37,649 nucleotides of DNA from JBDIBA01 sp039812705 (GCA_039812705.1 JBDIBA010000017.1:1-37649); one strand, 5' to 3'. Shown: positions 16,146 through 24,823, counted from the stretch's first letter. The notes: a model not told the origin generated them from the letters alone. Numbers and translations: made by a program.

Positions 16146-17957
16146 CTATTCCTCGAGCTTGAGGGCGCTCACGAAGGCCTCCGGAGGCACCTCGACTGCC
16201 CCGATGTTCTTCATCTTCTTCTTTCCCTCTTTCTGCTTCTCTAGCAGCTTGCGCTTTCGGGAAATGTCACCGCCGTAGCACTTGGCCAGCACATCTTTGC
16301 GGCGCGCCTTGACGGTTTGACGGGAAATGATCCGCCCACCAATGGCAGCCTGAATGGGGACGTCAAACATCTGGCGTGGGATCAGTTCCTTCAACTTGGC
16401 GCACATCTTCTTGCCATAGTCATCAGCCTTGTCCCGGTGCGTGATGGCGCTGAAGGCATCGACGGCAACGCCGTTCAACAAGATGTCAATCCGCACAAGC
16501 GGGGCTTCGGCGTAACCGTCGGGCTCATAGTCGAGCGAGGCGTATCCCTTGGTGCGGGACTTCAACGCATCGAAAAAGTCGACAACAACCTCGGCAAGCG
16601 GAATGCGGTAAATCAGCTCAACGCGCTCTGGCGAGAGATATTCCATGCGAACCATGTCACCCCGCCGCGTCTGGCAAAGGTCCATGACCGTGCCCGTGTA
16701 ATCCGACGGCATGAGGATGGTGATCTTGAGCAACGGCTCTTCGACCTTGGTCAACTCGTTCATGGGCGGCAAGGAATTGGGGCTGTCGACCTCGACTACC
16801 TCGCCGTTGGTCCTATAAGCCAGGTATTGGACGCTTGGCGAGGTCGCAATCAGGTCAAGGTCGAATTCGCGCTCGAGGCGCTCTCGCGTGATGTCCATGT
16901 GCAACAGGCCAAGGAAGCCGCATCGAAAGCCAAAACCCAGCGCCGTCGACGTCTCTGGTTGATAGGTGACCGAAGCGTCGTTCAACTGGAGCTTTTCGAG
17001 TGCCTCGCGCAAGTCTCCATAGGCGTCACCCGAGGTCGGGAAAAGGCCGCAGAACACCATTGGCTTTGGCTCTGAATACCCGCTCAGTGGCTCTGCAGCG
17101 GGCCGTGCAGCCACGGTCACCGTTTCACCCGAACGCGCTTCACCGACATCGCGAACGTTGGCAATCAGATACCCAACTTCACCGACCGAAAGCGACGACA
17201 CCGGGACATTTTCCGGCGTGCGCACACCGATCTCTTCGATCTCGTGGGTAACGCCGGCCTGCATGAAGCGCAGCTTCTCGCGCGTGTGCATGGTCCCCTC
17301 AACAATGCGAACCGCGCTGACCACACCTCTGTACTGGTCAAAATAAGAGTCAAAGACAAGACCCTGCAGCGGCGCCTGTGGGTCTCCAATCGGTGCGGGA
17401 ATCCTCTCGACAACCCTGTCCAACAATGCGTCGACTCCGGCGCCGGTCTTTCCACTGACGGCCAGGCAATCGTCGGCATCGATACCAAGGACGGTTTCTA
17501 TCTCTGCTGCCACCCGCTCGGGATCAGCGGCGGGCAGGTCGATCTTGTTTAGAGCAACAACAAGTTCCAAGTCGTGCTCAAGAGCCAAGTAACAGTTCGC
17601 CAGGGTCTGTGCCTCGATGCCCTGCGAGGCATCGACCAGCAAAATGGCGCCTTCGCATGCGGCGAGCGACCGCGAAACCTCGTAGCCAAAGTCCACGTGA
17701 CCCGGCGTGTCGATGAGGTGCAGCTTGGTGCCCTTCCAATCGACCCGCACGTTTTGGGCCTTGATGGTTATGCCTCGTTCTCGCTCAATGTCCATCGAGT
17801 CGAGGTATTGAGCCCTCATGTCCCGCGCGCTCACCGCATTGGTGATCTCCAATATGCGGTCGGACAGCGTCGATTTACCGTGGTCAATGTGAGCAATGAC
17901 ACAAAGGTTGCGAATGTTTTCTTGCGGAACGGCTTTACCCGGGTTGCTTTCAGCCAC
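16146..17957 (-). CDS. lepA: elongation factor 4 (back-translocating GTPase LepA)
   Basis: A full-length 603-aa translational GTPase that acts on stalled or mistranslocated ribosomes. The G motifs are intact: AHIDHGKST (about 22-30), RGITIKAQ, DTPGHVDF and NKIDLP. The LepA-specific C-terminus is present (LIPRQMFDVPIQAAIGGRI is spread over the last 100 residues, then YGGDISRKRKLLEKQKEGKK). The GTG start is preceded by TAGTTT 9 nt away and by no Shine-Dalgarno sequence, so a leaderless mRNA is likely. It is divergent from rpsT, an arrangement conserved in many Actinomycetota. Confidence 0.98.
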   Translation of the reverse strand: MAESNPGKAVPQENIRNLCVIAHIDHGKSTLSDRILEITNAVSARDMRAQYLDSMDIERERGITIKAQNVRVDWKGTKLHLIDTPGHVDFGYEVSRSLAACEGAILLVDASQGIEAQTLANCYLALEHDLELVVALNKIDLPAADPERVAAEIETVLGIDADDCLAVSGKTGAGVDALLDRVVERIPAPIGDPQAPLQGLVFDSYFDQYRGVVSAVRIVEGTMHTREKLRFMQAGVTHEIEEIGVRTPENVPVSSLSVGEVGYLIANVRDVGEARSGETVTVAARPAAEPLSGYSEPKPMVFCGLFPTSGDAYGDLREALEKLQLNDASVTYQPETSTALGFGFRCGFLGLLHMDITRERLEREFDLDLIATSPSVQYLAYRTNGEVVEVDSPNSLPPMNELTKVEEPLLKITILMPSDYTGTVMDLCQTRRGDMVRMEYLSPERVELIYRIPLAEVVVDFFDALKSRTKGYASLDYEPDGYAEAPLVRIDILLNGVAVDAFSAITHRDKADDYGKKMCAKLKELIPRQMFDVPIQAAIGGRIISRQTVKARRKDVLAKCYGGDISRKRKLLEKQKEGKKKMKNIGAVEVPPEAFVSALKLEE

Positions 17958-17966
17958 GATCCATTC

Positions 17967-17972
17967 AAACTA
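17967..17972 (-). promoter_or_regulatory. putative -10 of lepA (leaderless)
   Basis: TAGTTT on the minus strand ends 9 nt before the lepA GTG. This matches the spacing at rpsT and leuS. Confidence 0.5.
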
Positions 17973-18020
17973 AATCAACTGACAAGGTCCGAACTGCAAT
18001 TACGAAGCAGAAAGTCTTGC

Positions 18021-18026
18021 TAGTGT
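18021..18026 (+). promoter_or_regulatory. putative -10 of rpsT (leaderless)
   Basis: TAGTGT ends 9 nt before the rpsT ATG. The linker TCTCTGCGCC closely resembles the one before leuS (CTCTGCGGCC). No Shine-Dalgarno sequence is present. Confidence 0.55.
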
Positions 18027-18035
18027 CTCTGCGCC

Positions 18036-18302
18036 ATGGCAAACATCAAGAGCCAAATCAAACGCAATAAACAGAACGAGAAGGCACGCCTTCGCAACAA
18101 GGCCGTCAAGGCCGAACTGCGAACCCGCGTCAAGTCAGCTGTCTCGCAGGCCGAAAACGGAGCTGAAGAATCAGTTGCCGCCATGCGCCTTGCGCTCAAG
18201 AAGCTAGACAAGGCCGCCGCGAAGGGCATCATTCACAAGAACCAGGCTGCAAATCGCAAGTCCCGTCTTGTGAAGCGCATTGCTTCCCTCAAGGCTTCCT
18301 AA
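18036..18302 (+). CDS. rpsT: 30S ribosomal protein S20
   Basis: An 88-aa basic helical protein with the classic opening MANIKSQIKRNKQNEKARLR and the conserved GIIHKNQAANRKSRL near the end. It binds 16S rRNA early in small-subunit assembly. It is divergent from lepA. A strong intrinsic terminator follows 22 bp after the stop, so the gene is monocistronic. Confidence 0.98.
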   Translation: MANIKSQIKRNKQNEKARLRNKAVKAELRTRVKSAVSQAENGAEESVAAMRLALKKLDKAAAKGIIHKNQAANRKSRLVKRIASLKAS

Positions 18303-18323
18303 GTCCGCTTACCTCCTTCTAAC

Positions 18324-18374
18324 AAACACCCGCTCCAGCACTAGTGAGTCCACAGTGCCCGGCAGCGGGTGTTT
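18324..18374 (+). terminator. intrinsic terminator of rpsT
   Basis: An 11-bp perfect stem (18324-18334 with 18364-18374) encloses a nested GCACT/AGTGC hairpin and exits into GTTTTATTTT. It ends only 22 bp before the ATG of the next gene. Confidence 0.85.
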
Positions 18375-18382
18375 TATTTTCG

Positions 18383-18388
18383 TACGCT
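18383..18388 (+). promoter_or_regulatory. putative -10 of the glycan operon (leaderless)
   Basis: TACGCT ends 7 nt before the ATG at 18396, directly after the rpsT terminator. The terminator's T-rich tail would occupy the upstream promoter region. Confidence 0.4.
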
Positions 18389-18395
18389 GCCCATC

Positions 18396-19739
18396 ATGAA
18401 TGATTTGGTTGAGACATACGCGCCAGCTGGTGTCGGCAGCGTTGAACTCACCGAAACCATTCCCACCATCGAGCCGGGCTTGAACAGCCTCAACGGACCG
18501 ACCGAAGGCCCTCCCACCAAGACGTATCACAGCGTTGAGGTGTTGGTCACGCTCCACAAGCACCCGCTCGGCGTGGTCACCATCGACACGTCCAAAGGCC
18601 CCGCAGCACCAGAAGCTGTGCTGCAGGCCATTTCGTCGAGCTTGACGAATCAAATTCGCCATCACCTCAGCCACGACGACGCAGTCAAGTATCAACTGAC
18701 GACAAACGGCATCCTGGTCGAAGGAGCACTCGTCGACTCCAATTGGCGGAACGCGCCGTGTTGGTCGCTTCCATCCGACGAGGCCCAGCTTCCAAAGATT
18801 TCGATCGTCGTTGCAACAAGCAACCGCGCAGATGAACTCAAGCGCTGTGTTGAACGCTTGTTGCAGCTTGACTACCCGGACTTCGACATCGTGATTGTTG
18901 ACAACGGGGCCGAGGACAACTCGACCAAAGTCATGTACTACGAGAACTTTCGCGAACACTCACATGTTTCGTACGTCTCGATTATTGAGCCGGGTGTTTC
19001 CCACGCACGCAACGTCGGCACGCAGCACGCAACTGGCGAGATTGTTGCGTTCACCGATGACGACGTCATCCCCGACGCCAACTGGCTGCGCGCGCTGGCT
19101 CGTCAGTACGTCATTCACCCAGATGTTGATTGCGTAACCGGCTTGGTTCTACCCGCCTCATTCGACCACCAGGCTCAACAGTGGTTTGAAGAGTACGGAG
19201 GCTTCAATAAGGGCTATAAACAAAGGGTTTTTGCGCGTCGCCGCCGCAGTGACTACACGGTCCTATACCCATACACGGCGGGCGTCTTCGGGTCTGGAAA
19301 CAACGCGTCATTCCGCAAGGAACGCCTAATACAACTCGGAGGGTTTGACGAAGACCTAGGACCGGGAACCATCACGCGCGCCGGAGAAGACCTCGACGCT
19401 TTCCTATTGGTCATCATGAACAAGGGAAAGATTTCCTATGAGCCCGCCGCAATCATCTACCACTACCACCGAGACGAGTACCTGGCACTTCGCAAGCAAC
19501 TCTTCAATTACGGCATTGGACTCAGCGCCATCTTCATGAAGTGGGGCCTTCTGTCACCACGATGCGCCGTTGAAATTGCGGCTCGCCTCCCCCTCGGCGC
19601 ATGGCTGATTCTCAACCCAAAAAGCTCAAAAAACAGCCGTAAGTCTCCACAGTTCCCGCGCGAGCTGACGATTGCTGAGCTGAAGGGGATGGTTGTCGGA
19701 CCCCTTCTATATGTGTTGCGAAAGTTAGGTGCGCGATGA
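18396..19739 (+). CDS. GT2-family glycosyltransferase with N-terminal extension
   Basis: A 447-aa GT-A fold glycosyltransferase. An N-terminal ~130-residue domain precedes the catalytic core, which begins at ISIVVATSNRADELKRC. The donor-binding VDNG and the metal-binding DDD (Asp221-223 in FTDDDVIPD) are present, and the acceptor-side GEDLD supplies the catalytic-base region. It is a clear paralogue of the gene at 21552: both share EEYGG-NKG, a PY-AG-FGSG motif and YHYHR/WHRHR. The ATG at 18396 is chosen because a longer start at 18369 falls inside the rpsT terminator. It is the first gene of an operon and overlaps the next by ATGA. It probably adds a sugar to a lipid-linked glycan at the cytoplasmic membrane; the sugar is unknown. 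Confidence 0.88.
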   Translation: MNDLVETYAPAGVGSVELTETIPTIEPGLNSLNGPTEGPPTKTYHSVEVLVTLHKHPLGVVTIDTSKGPAAPEAVLQAISSSLTNQIRHHLSHDDAVKYQLTTNGILVEGALVDSNWRNAPCWSLPSDEAQLPKISIVVATSNRADELKRCVERLLQLDYPDFDIVIVDNGAEDNSTKVMYYENFREHSHVSYVSIIEPGVSHARNVGTQHATGEIVAFTDDDVIPDANWLRALARQYVIHPDVDCVTGLVLPASFDHQAQQWFEEYGGFNKGYKQRVFARRRRSDYTVLYPYTAGVFGSGNNASFRKERLIQLGGFDEDLGPGTITRAGEDLDAFLLVIMNKGKISYEPAAIIYHYHRDEYLALRKQLFNYGIGLSAIFMKWGLLSPRCAVEIAARLPLGAWLILNPKSSKNSRKSPQFPRELTIAELKGMVVGPLLYVLRKLGAR

Positions 19740-20713
19740 CAACTCCAACCTTGGCCGCAGTTGTTTGCGCCTACACAGAAGAACGTTGGCAAGACATCGT
19801 CGATGCCGTCACTTCCCTACGACAGCAGTCACCAAAACCAGACCAGATCATCTTGGTTATCGACAACAACAAACCATTGTTTGAAAAAGCCAACCAAGAA
19901 CTGAAGAGCCCCGACATCGCGATCATCGAGAACAGCCAAACACGCGGACTTTCGGGTGCACGCAACTCTGGCGTCGCGGTTGCCAAAACAGAGATCATTG
20001 CCTTTCTCGACGACGATGCCGAAGCCAGCGAAGGTTGGTGCCGAGCACTACTGGACTGCTTTTCCGACCCCGATGTGGTTGGCGTAGGGGGTTTGGTCCA
20101 GCCACGTTGGCGTGCTCCGCGCCCAACTTGGTGGCCCAGCGAGTTCGATTGGGTTGTCGGCTGCAGTTACACGGGACTACCTCTCCAACGCGGCCCCATC
20201 CGCAACCCCATCGGCGCAAACATGGCCGTGCGCAAATCTGCCCTCGATGAAGCCGGGCCTTTTAGCCATGCAATCGGACGAGTCGGGAAACATCCGGTTG
20301 GATGCGAAGAGACAGAACTGTTCATTCGCATCAACCAGACCCTGCAGGCCAATCGCTCGACAACCGTCCTTTATGAACCCCAAGCGAAAGTCAGCCACAA
20401 CATTCCTGCATCGCGCGCGAACCTGTCGTATTTCCTTCGGCGCTGTTTCGCTGAAGGCCTATCCAAGGCCGTAGTTTCCAAGCTCGTCGGTTCGCAAGAC
20501 GCCCTTTCAAGTGAACGCACCTACTCCACGGTCACACTTCCAAAAGGGGTCGCGCGCGGCATACGTGATGGCATCAAAGGTGACCGCCCCGGTTTTGCGC
20601 GCGCCGGCGCAATTGTCGCTGGCCTTGTTGCAACAACAATCGGTTACGCGCGGGGACGGATGGACTCGGGCAAGCAATTACGACTGCCAAAACAACTTGG
20701 GGGCGGACAATGA
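19736..20713 (+). CDS. GT2-family glycosyltransferase
   Basis: A 325-aa inverting glycosyltransferase of GT2 type. The core runs from AAVVCAYTEERWQD through VIDNN, RGLSGARNSGVAVA and the DDD metal site (Asp92-94 in FLDDDAEAS) to CEETELFIRI, which carries the expected catalytic acidic residues. The WWPSEFDWVVGCSYTG segment is often seen in actinobacterial glycan GT2 enzymes. A weakly hydrophobic C-terminal stretch (AGAIVAGLVATTIGYA) may contact the membrane. Its start overlaps the previous stop by ATGA, and its own stop overlaps the deacetylase start in the same way, so all three are translationally coupled. Confidence 0.88.
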   Translation: MTTPTLAAVVCAYTEERWQDIVDAVTSLRQQSPKPDQIILVIDNNKPLFEKANQELKSPDIAIIENSQTRGLSGARNSGVAVAKTEIIAFLDDDAEASEGWCRALLDCFSDPDVVGVGGLVQPRWRAPRPTWWPSEFDWVVGCSYTGLPLQRGPIRNPIGANMAVRKSALDEAGPFSHAIGRVGKHPVGCEETELFIRINQTLQANRSTTVLYEPQAKVSHNIPASRANLSYFLRRCFAEGLSKAVVSKLVGSQDALSSERTYSTVTLPKGVARGIRDGIKGDRPGFARAGAIVAGLVATTIGYARGRMDSGKQLRLPKQLGGGQ

Positions 20714-21555
20714 ACCCGATACTGCTGTACCACTCGGTTTCCGAAAACCCAGGACGGTTGATTGAACCCTTCTCGGTTACACCTGCCACGTTCTCCCGTC
20801 ATCTTGATCTCATTCAAGAAGAGGGTTACAAGACAGTCACTTTTTCCCAGCTGCTTGAGGCTTGGACTCTTGGCAAGTCGACCGAAAAGATGATCGTGAT
20901 TACGTTCGACGACGGTTATGGCGACTTCGCCACGACGGCGCTGCCAGAAATGCAGAACCGCAACATGGTTTCTACGCTTTACATCACAACTGGCTTCCTC
21001 GATGGCAATCCCTCGAACCAGGCAATCAGCAGACCCGAAGACAAGATGCTCCACTGGGATGAGATTCCCGACATCGCCGCAACCGGAACCGAAATTGGCG
21101 CTCACTCCCAGTCCCACCCGCACCTGGACACGTTGAGCAGGACGCAGCTGCGCGATGAGATATTTCGCCCAAAGGGCCTACTCGAAGACAAACTGCAAAA
21201 GCCGATTGCTTCGTACGCCTATCCGCACGGTTACTGCGGTCCACGCGTCAAGCAGATGACCCAAGCAGCCGGTTACGAAAGTGCGGCGGGCGTTCGCGAC
21301 ATGTTGTCGCACCGCGACGACGACCGTTTCAACGTTGCGCGCTTGCTTGTTCGCACATCCCACACCGACGACACGTTCCGCGGATGGCTGCAACTACAGG
21401 GTGCGCCAAAGGCGTCCGGCAACGAGGCGCTCAAGACCAAGGTGTGGCGCAAATACCGCCGCTTACGCGCAATGGCCGCAGGCAGCCCAATCAACGTCTA
21501 CGCGCAAGAAAACGCAAACGACTATGCAACCAACTCATCGACAACTGAACAATGA
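20710..21555 (+). CDS. polysaccharide deacetylase (CE4/NodB domain)
   Basis: A 281-aa carbohydrate esterase 4 that removes N- or O-acetyl groups from a glycan. Motifs are TFDDGYGD (Asp67 general base, Asp68 metal ligand), AHSQSHPHL (His132 and His136 metal ligands) and the YAYPHGYCG loop near the active site. It opens with the LLYHSV segment usual for this family. No signal peptide is visible, so it probably acts on a cytoplasmic or membrane-associated intermediate. It sits between two GT2 genes and overlaps both by 4 bp, so it probably modifies the glycan those enzymes build. Confidence 0.92.
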   Translation: MNPILLYHSVSENPGRLIEPFSVTPATFSRHLDLIQEEGYKTVTFSQLLEAWTLGKSTEKMIVITFDDGYGDFATTALPEMQNRNMVSTLYITTGFLDGNPSNQAISRPEDKMLHWDEIPDIAATGTEIGAHSQSHPHLDTLSRTQLRDEIFRPKGLLEDKLQKPIASYAYPHGYCGPRVKQMTQAAGYESAAGVRDMLSHRDDDRFNVARLLVRTSHTDDTFRGWLQLQGAPKASGNEALKTKVWRKYRRLRAMAAGSPINVYAQENANDYATNSSTTEQ

Positions 21556-22889
21556 GCACCAGATTCAGCCCGACACCAGCATTCGCACCGGCACGCGTTG
21601 TCGCTGTCGACCTCGTTACGGGTTCGGTCACAGACCCCGATGAAAAGCCCGTTGATGCAACTGATTATCGCCGCATCCGTGCATTAGCCAGTCTCGGAAC
21701 AATTCCAATCGTTCTGACCACCTTGCGAGTGTCAGACGGCGACGACGAAGAACAGATCGTTGACCAGTGTCGCAAGGCAACATGGGACGAAGCGCGCGAT
21801 CGAATCGTCTCGGCATTTGAAGCACACGGCCTTGAGACTCCGGCGTCGGCTCAAGACATCGCACGCTTCGCAACTGCCAGCCCAACCACGCACGACTCCC
21901 CCTTGATCTCGGCCACCATCTGCACACTCAACGACAACAAGGCAGCAATCCGAACCGCAGAACGCATTGCAAACTGCACCTACAGCAACTTCGAGATCCT
22001 CATTGTTGACAACTCAGACTCCCCTAACCCGTTAGCGGACAAAGTCGCCGACCATTTCGCATCAGACCCGCGTGTCCGCCACGTTCACGAACCCAACCGC
22101 GGACTATCCAATGCGCGCAACCGCGGATGGACTGCAGCAAAAGGCGACATCGTTGTGTTCACCGATGACGATGTATTGGTTTCACCGGCATGGCTGAGCT
22201 CAATCGCAGACGCATTTGCCAGTGCCGACCACGTTGGTTGCGTCACCGGCCCGATCATTCCCGCCGAGATTGAAACACCCGCGCAAGACCTCTTGGAACA
22301 GTACGGCGGTTACAACAAGGGCTTTTCAAGGCAGGTCTTTGACAATCACCGCTGGCGCCGCGACGACATCTTGTATCCGTACAACGCAGGAAGGTTCGGC
22401 TCGGGCGCCAACATGGCACTGTCGCGCAAGGCACTCGAAACCCTCAACGGCTTCGCAACGGAACTAGGCGCTGGAACCCCAACTCACGGCGGTGAAGACA
22501 TCGATGTCTTGCAACGCGTCATCAGTTCGGGGTTCGCAATTGTCTATGAGCCATCTGCGTTGATGTGGCACCGCCACCGACGCTCATATTCCCAGCTTCG
22601 TCGCCAGATGTATCGCTACGGCATCGGCCTCGGCGCGACCATCACCAAGTGGACCGTTGAAAGCCGCCACCACAACTTCGAAGTGCTTCGGCGATTTCCA
22701 AAAGGTTTTGCCTACTTGCTCAGTCCGTCATCGCAGAAGAACAACTTCAAGACAAGCGACTATCCACGCTCGCTGACTGCACTCGAACTGATTGGTCTCA
22801 TCCTCGGCCCAATTGCCTATTTCCGGTCAAGGCAAGCACTGCGCCACGGACAAGGCGCCACAAAGGCAGCTCCAGCAACTAGGAAATAG
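21552..22889 (+). CDS. GT2-family glycosyltransferase, paralogue of the operon's first gene
   Basis: A 445-aa protein with an N-terminal ~115-residue domain and a GT-A core starting at ISATICTLNDNKAAI. Donor site IVDNSDSP, metal DDD (Asp205-207 in FTDDDVLVS), acceptor GGEDIDVLQR. The EQYGGYNKGFSRQVF and YPYNAGRFGSGANMAL blocks match the first gene of the operon almost position for position. The pair therefore probably arose by duplication and may add related sugars in successive steps. Its ATGA overlap with the deacetylase stop keeps it in the operon, and the next gene follows 2 bp after its stop. Confidence 0.88.
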   Translation: MSTRFSPTPAFAPARVVAVDLVTGSVTDPDEKPVDATDYRRIRALASLGTIPIVLTTLRVSDGDDEEQIVDQCRKATWDEARDRIVSAFEAHGLETPASAQDIARFATASPTTHDSPLISATICTLNDNKAAIRTAERIANCTYSNFEILIVDNSDSPNPLADKVADHFASDPRVRHVHEPNRGLSNARNRGWTAAKGDIVVFTDDDVLVSPAWLSSIADAFASADHVGCVTGPIIPAEIETPAQDLLEQYGGYNKGFSRQVFDNHRWRRDDILYPYNAGRFGSGANMALSRKALETLNGFATELGAGTPTHGGEDIDVLQRVISSGFAIVYEPSALMWHRHRRSYSQLRRQMYRYGIGLGATITKWTVESRHHNFEVLRRFPKGFAYLLSPSSQKNNFKTSDYPRSLTALELIGLILGPIAYFRSRQALRHGQGATKAAPATRK

Positions 22890-22891
22890 GC

Positions 22892-23887
22892 GTGTCCAAC
22901 GACGATCCGCAATCAACCCGCCAGCCAATGCCGGCCGGTCGGCGCTTTGCATTTGCGCCACCACCAGATCCGCCCGACTTGGACGAGCTTGACGAACTTG
23001 ACGAGCTGGATCACCTAGACCTCGAATCCAAAGAGGACCACCCACAGCGCCGCGACAGCCAAGGCAACCTCATTGACCGGCGCAAGCCACGCAGCTGGAA
23101 GGACGCTCCTCGCGTTTACGTGCTCTATTACACGGCCGCATTCGTGGTCGCAGAGCTCGTTGGTGCGTATATCGGAATCGAATACCAGCTTCCCATTTAC
23201 GCAATTGCCCTAATCACCGCGTTCAACCACGCGCTGTTCGGCTTCAGAAACTCACGAACCGCAGCTGTTGTCATGACGGCAATCTTCACGACACGCCTGG
23301 TCACTTTGGCACTGCCGGTAACCGGGGTCTCGGTTTCAACGCGCACCGGAATCGTTGCAATTTTCATGATCCTCATCGCCAGGCTGTGCGTCTGGGTGCT
23401 GTATCACGACGTGAACGAGACTCGTGCGAGCGAAGGCTTTGCACTTAAGAAACCGCTGATCTCTAAGAGCTTCACGTCCATCATCGTGATGGTTTCGGGC
23501 GTGCCAATCGGCGTGCTTGCCTACCTGTTGTTAAAGCCCGAACCAATGGTGACGACATCGCTAATGGGGTCGCTCCTAGTCGCGTGGACCGTCGTAATCG
23601 CACTGCTTGCCCTGGGAGCTCTCGGCGAAGAACTTGTCTACAGGCAACTTGTCGCAGCAATGGTGCAACACACCGGAAGCTCGCAAACCGCCATCTTCTC
23701 GGGCGTCATGTTTGGAGCGCTATACCTGGGCACGCTCAACCCGGGGTTTGTCTTGCTGGCATTTGCTACCGGCTGCTGGTTTGCATGGAGCTGCGAACGA
23801 ACCGGCTCGCTACAGGGACCAGTTGTGGCGCACACCATCATCAACGTTTTGGTCTTCGCGATTCTCCCCACATCGGGCATCGGCTAG
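22892..23887 (+). CDS. CPBP/CAAX-like intramembrane protease family protein
   Basis: A 331-aa protein. An acidic N-terminal tail with the repeat DELDELDELDHLD is followed by about eight hydrophobic helices from residue ~75. The ABI/CPBP motif 1 EExxxR is present (Glu246, Glu247, Arg251 in GEELVYRQL), as is motif 3 HxxxN in VVAHTIINV. The middle FxxxH motif reads FGALY (Phe274, Tyr278), so one expected metal ligand is replaced. The protein may be a modified peptidase or a non-catalytic homologue. AGGA lies 8 nt before the GTG. As last gene of the glycan operon it might process a membrane partner, but no substrate can be inferred. Confidence 0.8.
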   Translation: MSNDDPQSTRQPMPAGRRFAFAPPPDPPDLDELDELDELDHLDLESKEDHPQRRDSQGNLIDRRKPRSWKDAPRVYVLYYTAAFVVAELVGAYIGIEYQLPIYAIALITAFNHALFGFRNSRTAAVVMTAIFTTRLVTLALPVTGVSVSTRTGIVAIFMILIARLCVWVLYHDVNETRASEGFALKKPLISKSFTSIIVMVSGVPIGVLAYLLLKPEPMVTTSLMGSLLVAWTVVIALLALGALGEELVYRQLVAAMVQHTGSSQTAIFSGVMFGALYLGTLNPGFVLLAFATGCWFAWSCERTGSLQGPVVAHTIINVLVFAILPTSGIG

Positions 23888-23910
23888 ACACGACCGACAA
23901 GTCACATGCA

Positions 23911-23941
23911 AAAAGCCGGGCGATTGCCTTGCCCGGCTTTT
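23911..23941. terminator. strong bidirectional terminator
   Basis: An 11-bp perfect stem, AAAAGCCGGGC (23911-23921) with GCCCGGCTTTT (23931-23941), around a 9-nt loop. It serves the glycan operon on the plus strand and the convergent GT2 gene on the minus strand. Confidence 0.92.
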
Positions 23942-23994
23942 GCCAGCTCGTCAAGTTGCGGACCAACGAGCGATTTTCCTCTGGGGAGGTCTGG

Positions 23995-24807
23995 TTAAGC
24001 AGCGACTTCTAGGTCGGCTACTTGAGATGATTCGAGGCGAGCAAACCGCTCCTTCATGATGGTCTTGAGCACTCGCCAGCCATCGCGGAAGGTGTTGAGG
24101 TTCGACGTGCCGTGAATGCGGTCTGCCTCGTAGCTGCCAACTTCAGAGATGGACAAGCCGGCCTTTGCAACGCGGACGTTGATGAGGGTTTCAACCTCGA
24201 AGCCGTCGCAGTCAACGTTCATGTGAGGGAGGCAGTGTGACCAAAAAGCGTTGTAGCCGTAGCAAAGGTCGCTGTAACGAGTGCCGTAAAGCACGTTGGT
24301 GAGGGTGTTCAGTCCCCAGTTACCAGCGCGACGCAGCGCAGTGATGTCTGACGAGCCACCGCCGTTAGAGAAGCGGCTGCCCTTTGCAAAGTCAGCGCCA
24401 TCAACGAGAACCGAAACGAATGCGGGAATCTCGTGTGGGTCTGCCGAGCCATCGGCGTCGAGCATGACAATGATGTCGCCAGATGCAGCAGCGAAACCGT
24501 GCTTGAGGGCATTGCCCTTGCCGCGACAGCTTTGCTCAACCACGCGAATGTCGGGGCGGAGAGCCTTGGCAACGGCGACGGTCTCGTCGGTGGAGTAACC
24601 GTCTACCAAGATGACTTCGGCAATGTCGTACTGGTTGAGGTGCTCGAAGACGAACGGAAGGTTCTTTGCTTCGTTGAGAGTTGGAATCACAACCGAGATG
24701 TTGTGGTGACCTGCGAACTTGCGAGCGCGGTTCTTGACGCCTGTTGTGAGGTCAACTACGTGCTTTTCGTTGATGGACGCAGCAGTTGAAGAAACGATTG
24801 AAGACAA
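23995..24807 (-). CDS. GT2 glycosyltransferase, dolichyl-phosphate mannose synthase-like
   Basis: A 270-aa cytoplasmic GT2. The core begins ISVVIPTLNEAKNLPFV, with ILVDGYSTDET, the nucleotide/metal site LDADG (Asp117, Asp119), GSRF and a C-terminal RIHGTSNLNTF segment. These are typical of enzymes that move a sugar from a nucleotide to polyprenyl phosphate or of related envelope glycosyltransferases. No membrane helices follow, unlike two-domain DPM proteins. The start is a TTG at 24807 with GGAAGGG about 9 nt upstream; no closer ATG or GTG fits the domain. A long AT-rich, structured leader precedes it. It is convergent with the glycan operon. Confidence 0.88.
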   Translation of the reverse strand: MSSIVSSTAASINEKHVVDLTTGVKNRARKFAGHHNISVVIPTLNEAKNLPFVFEHLNQYDIAEVILVDGYSTDETVAVAKALRPDIRVVEQSCRGKGNALKHGFAAASGDIIVMLDADGSADPHEIPAFVSVLVDGADFAKGSRFSNGGGSSDITALRRAGNWGLNTLTNVLYGTRYSDLCYGYNAFWSHCLPHMNVDCDGFEVETLINVRVAKAGLSISEVGSYEADRIHGTSNLNTFRDGWRVLKTIMKERFARLESSQVADLEVAA

Positions 24808-24823
24808 AGTAAGCCCTTCCCAG

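Noticed and set aside
18369..18395. Earlier start for the first glycan-operon gene
   Set aside because: It falls within the rpsT terminator stem and tail; the ATG at 18396 fits a leaderless start.
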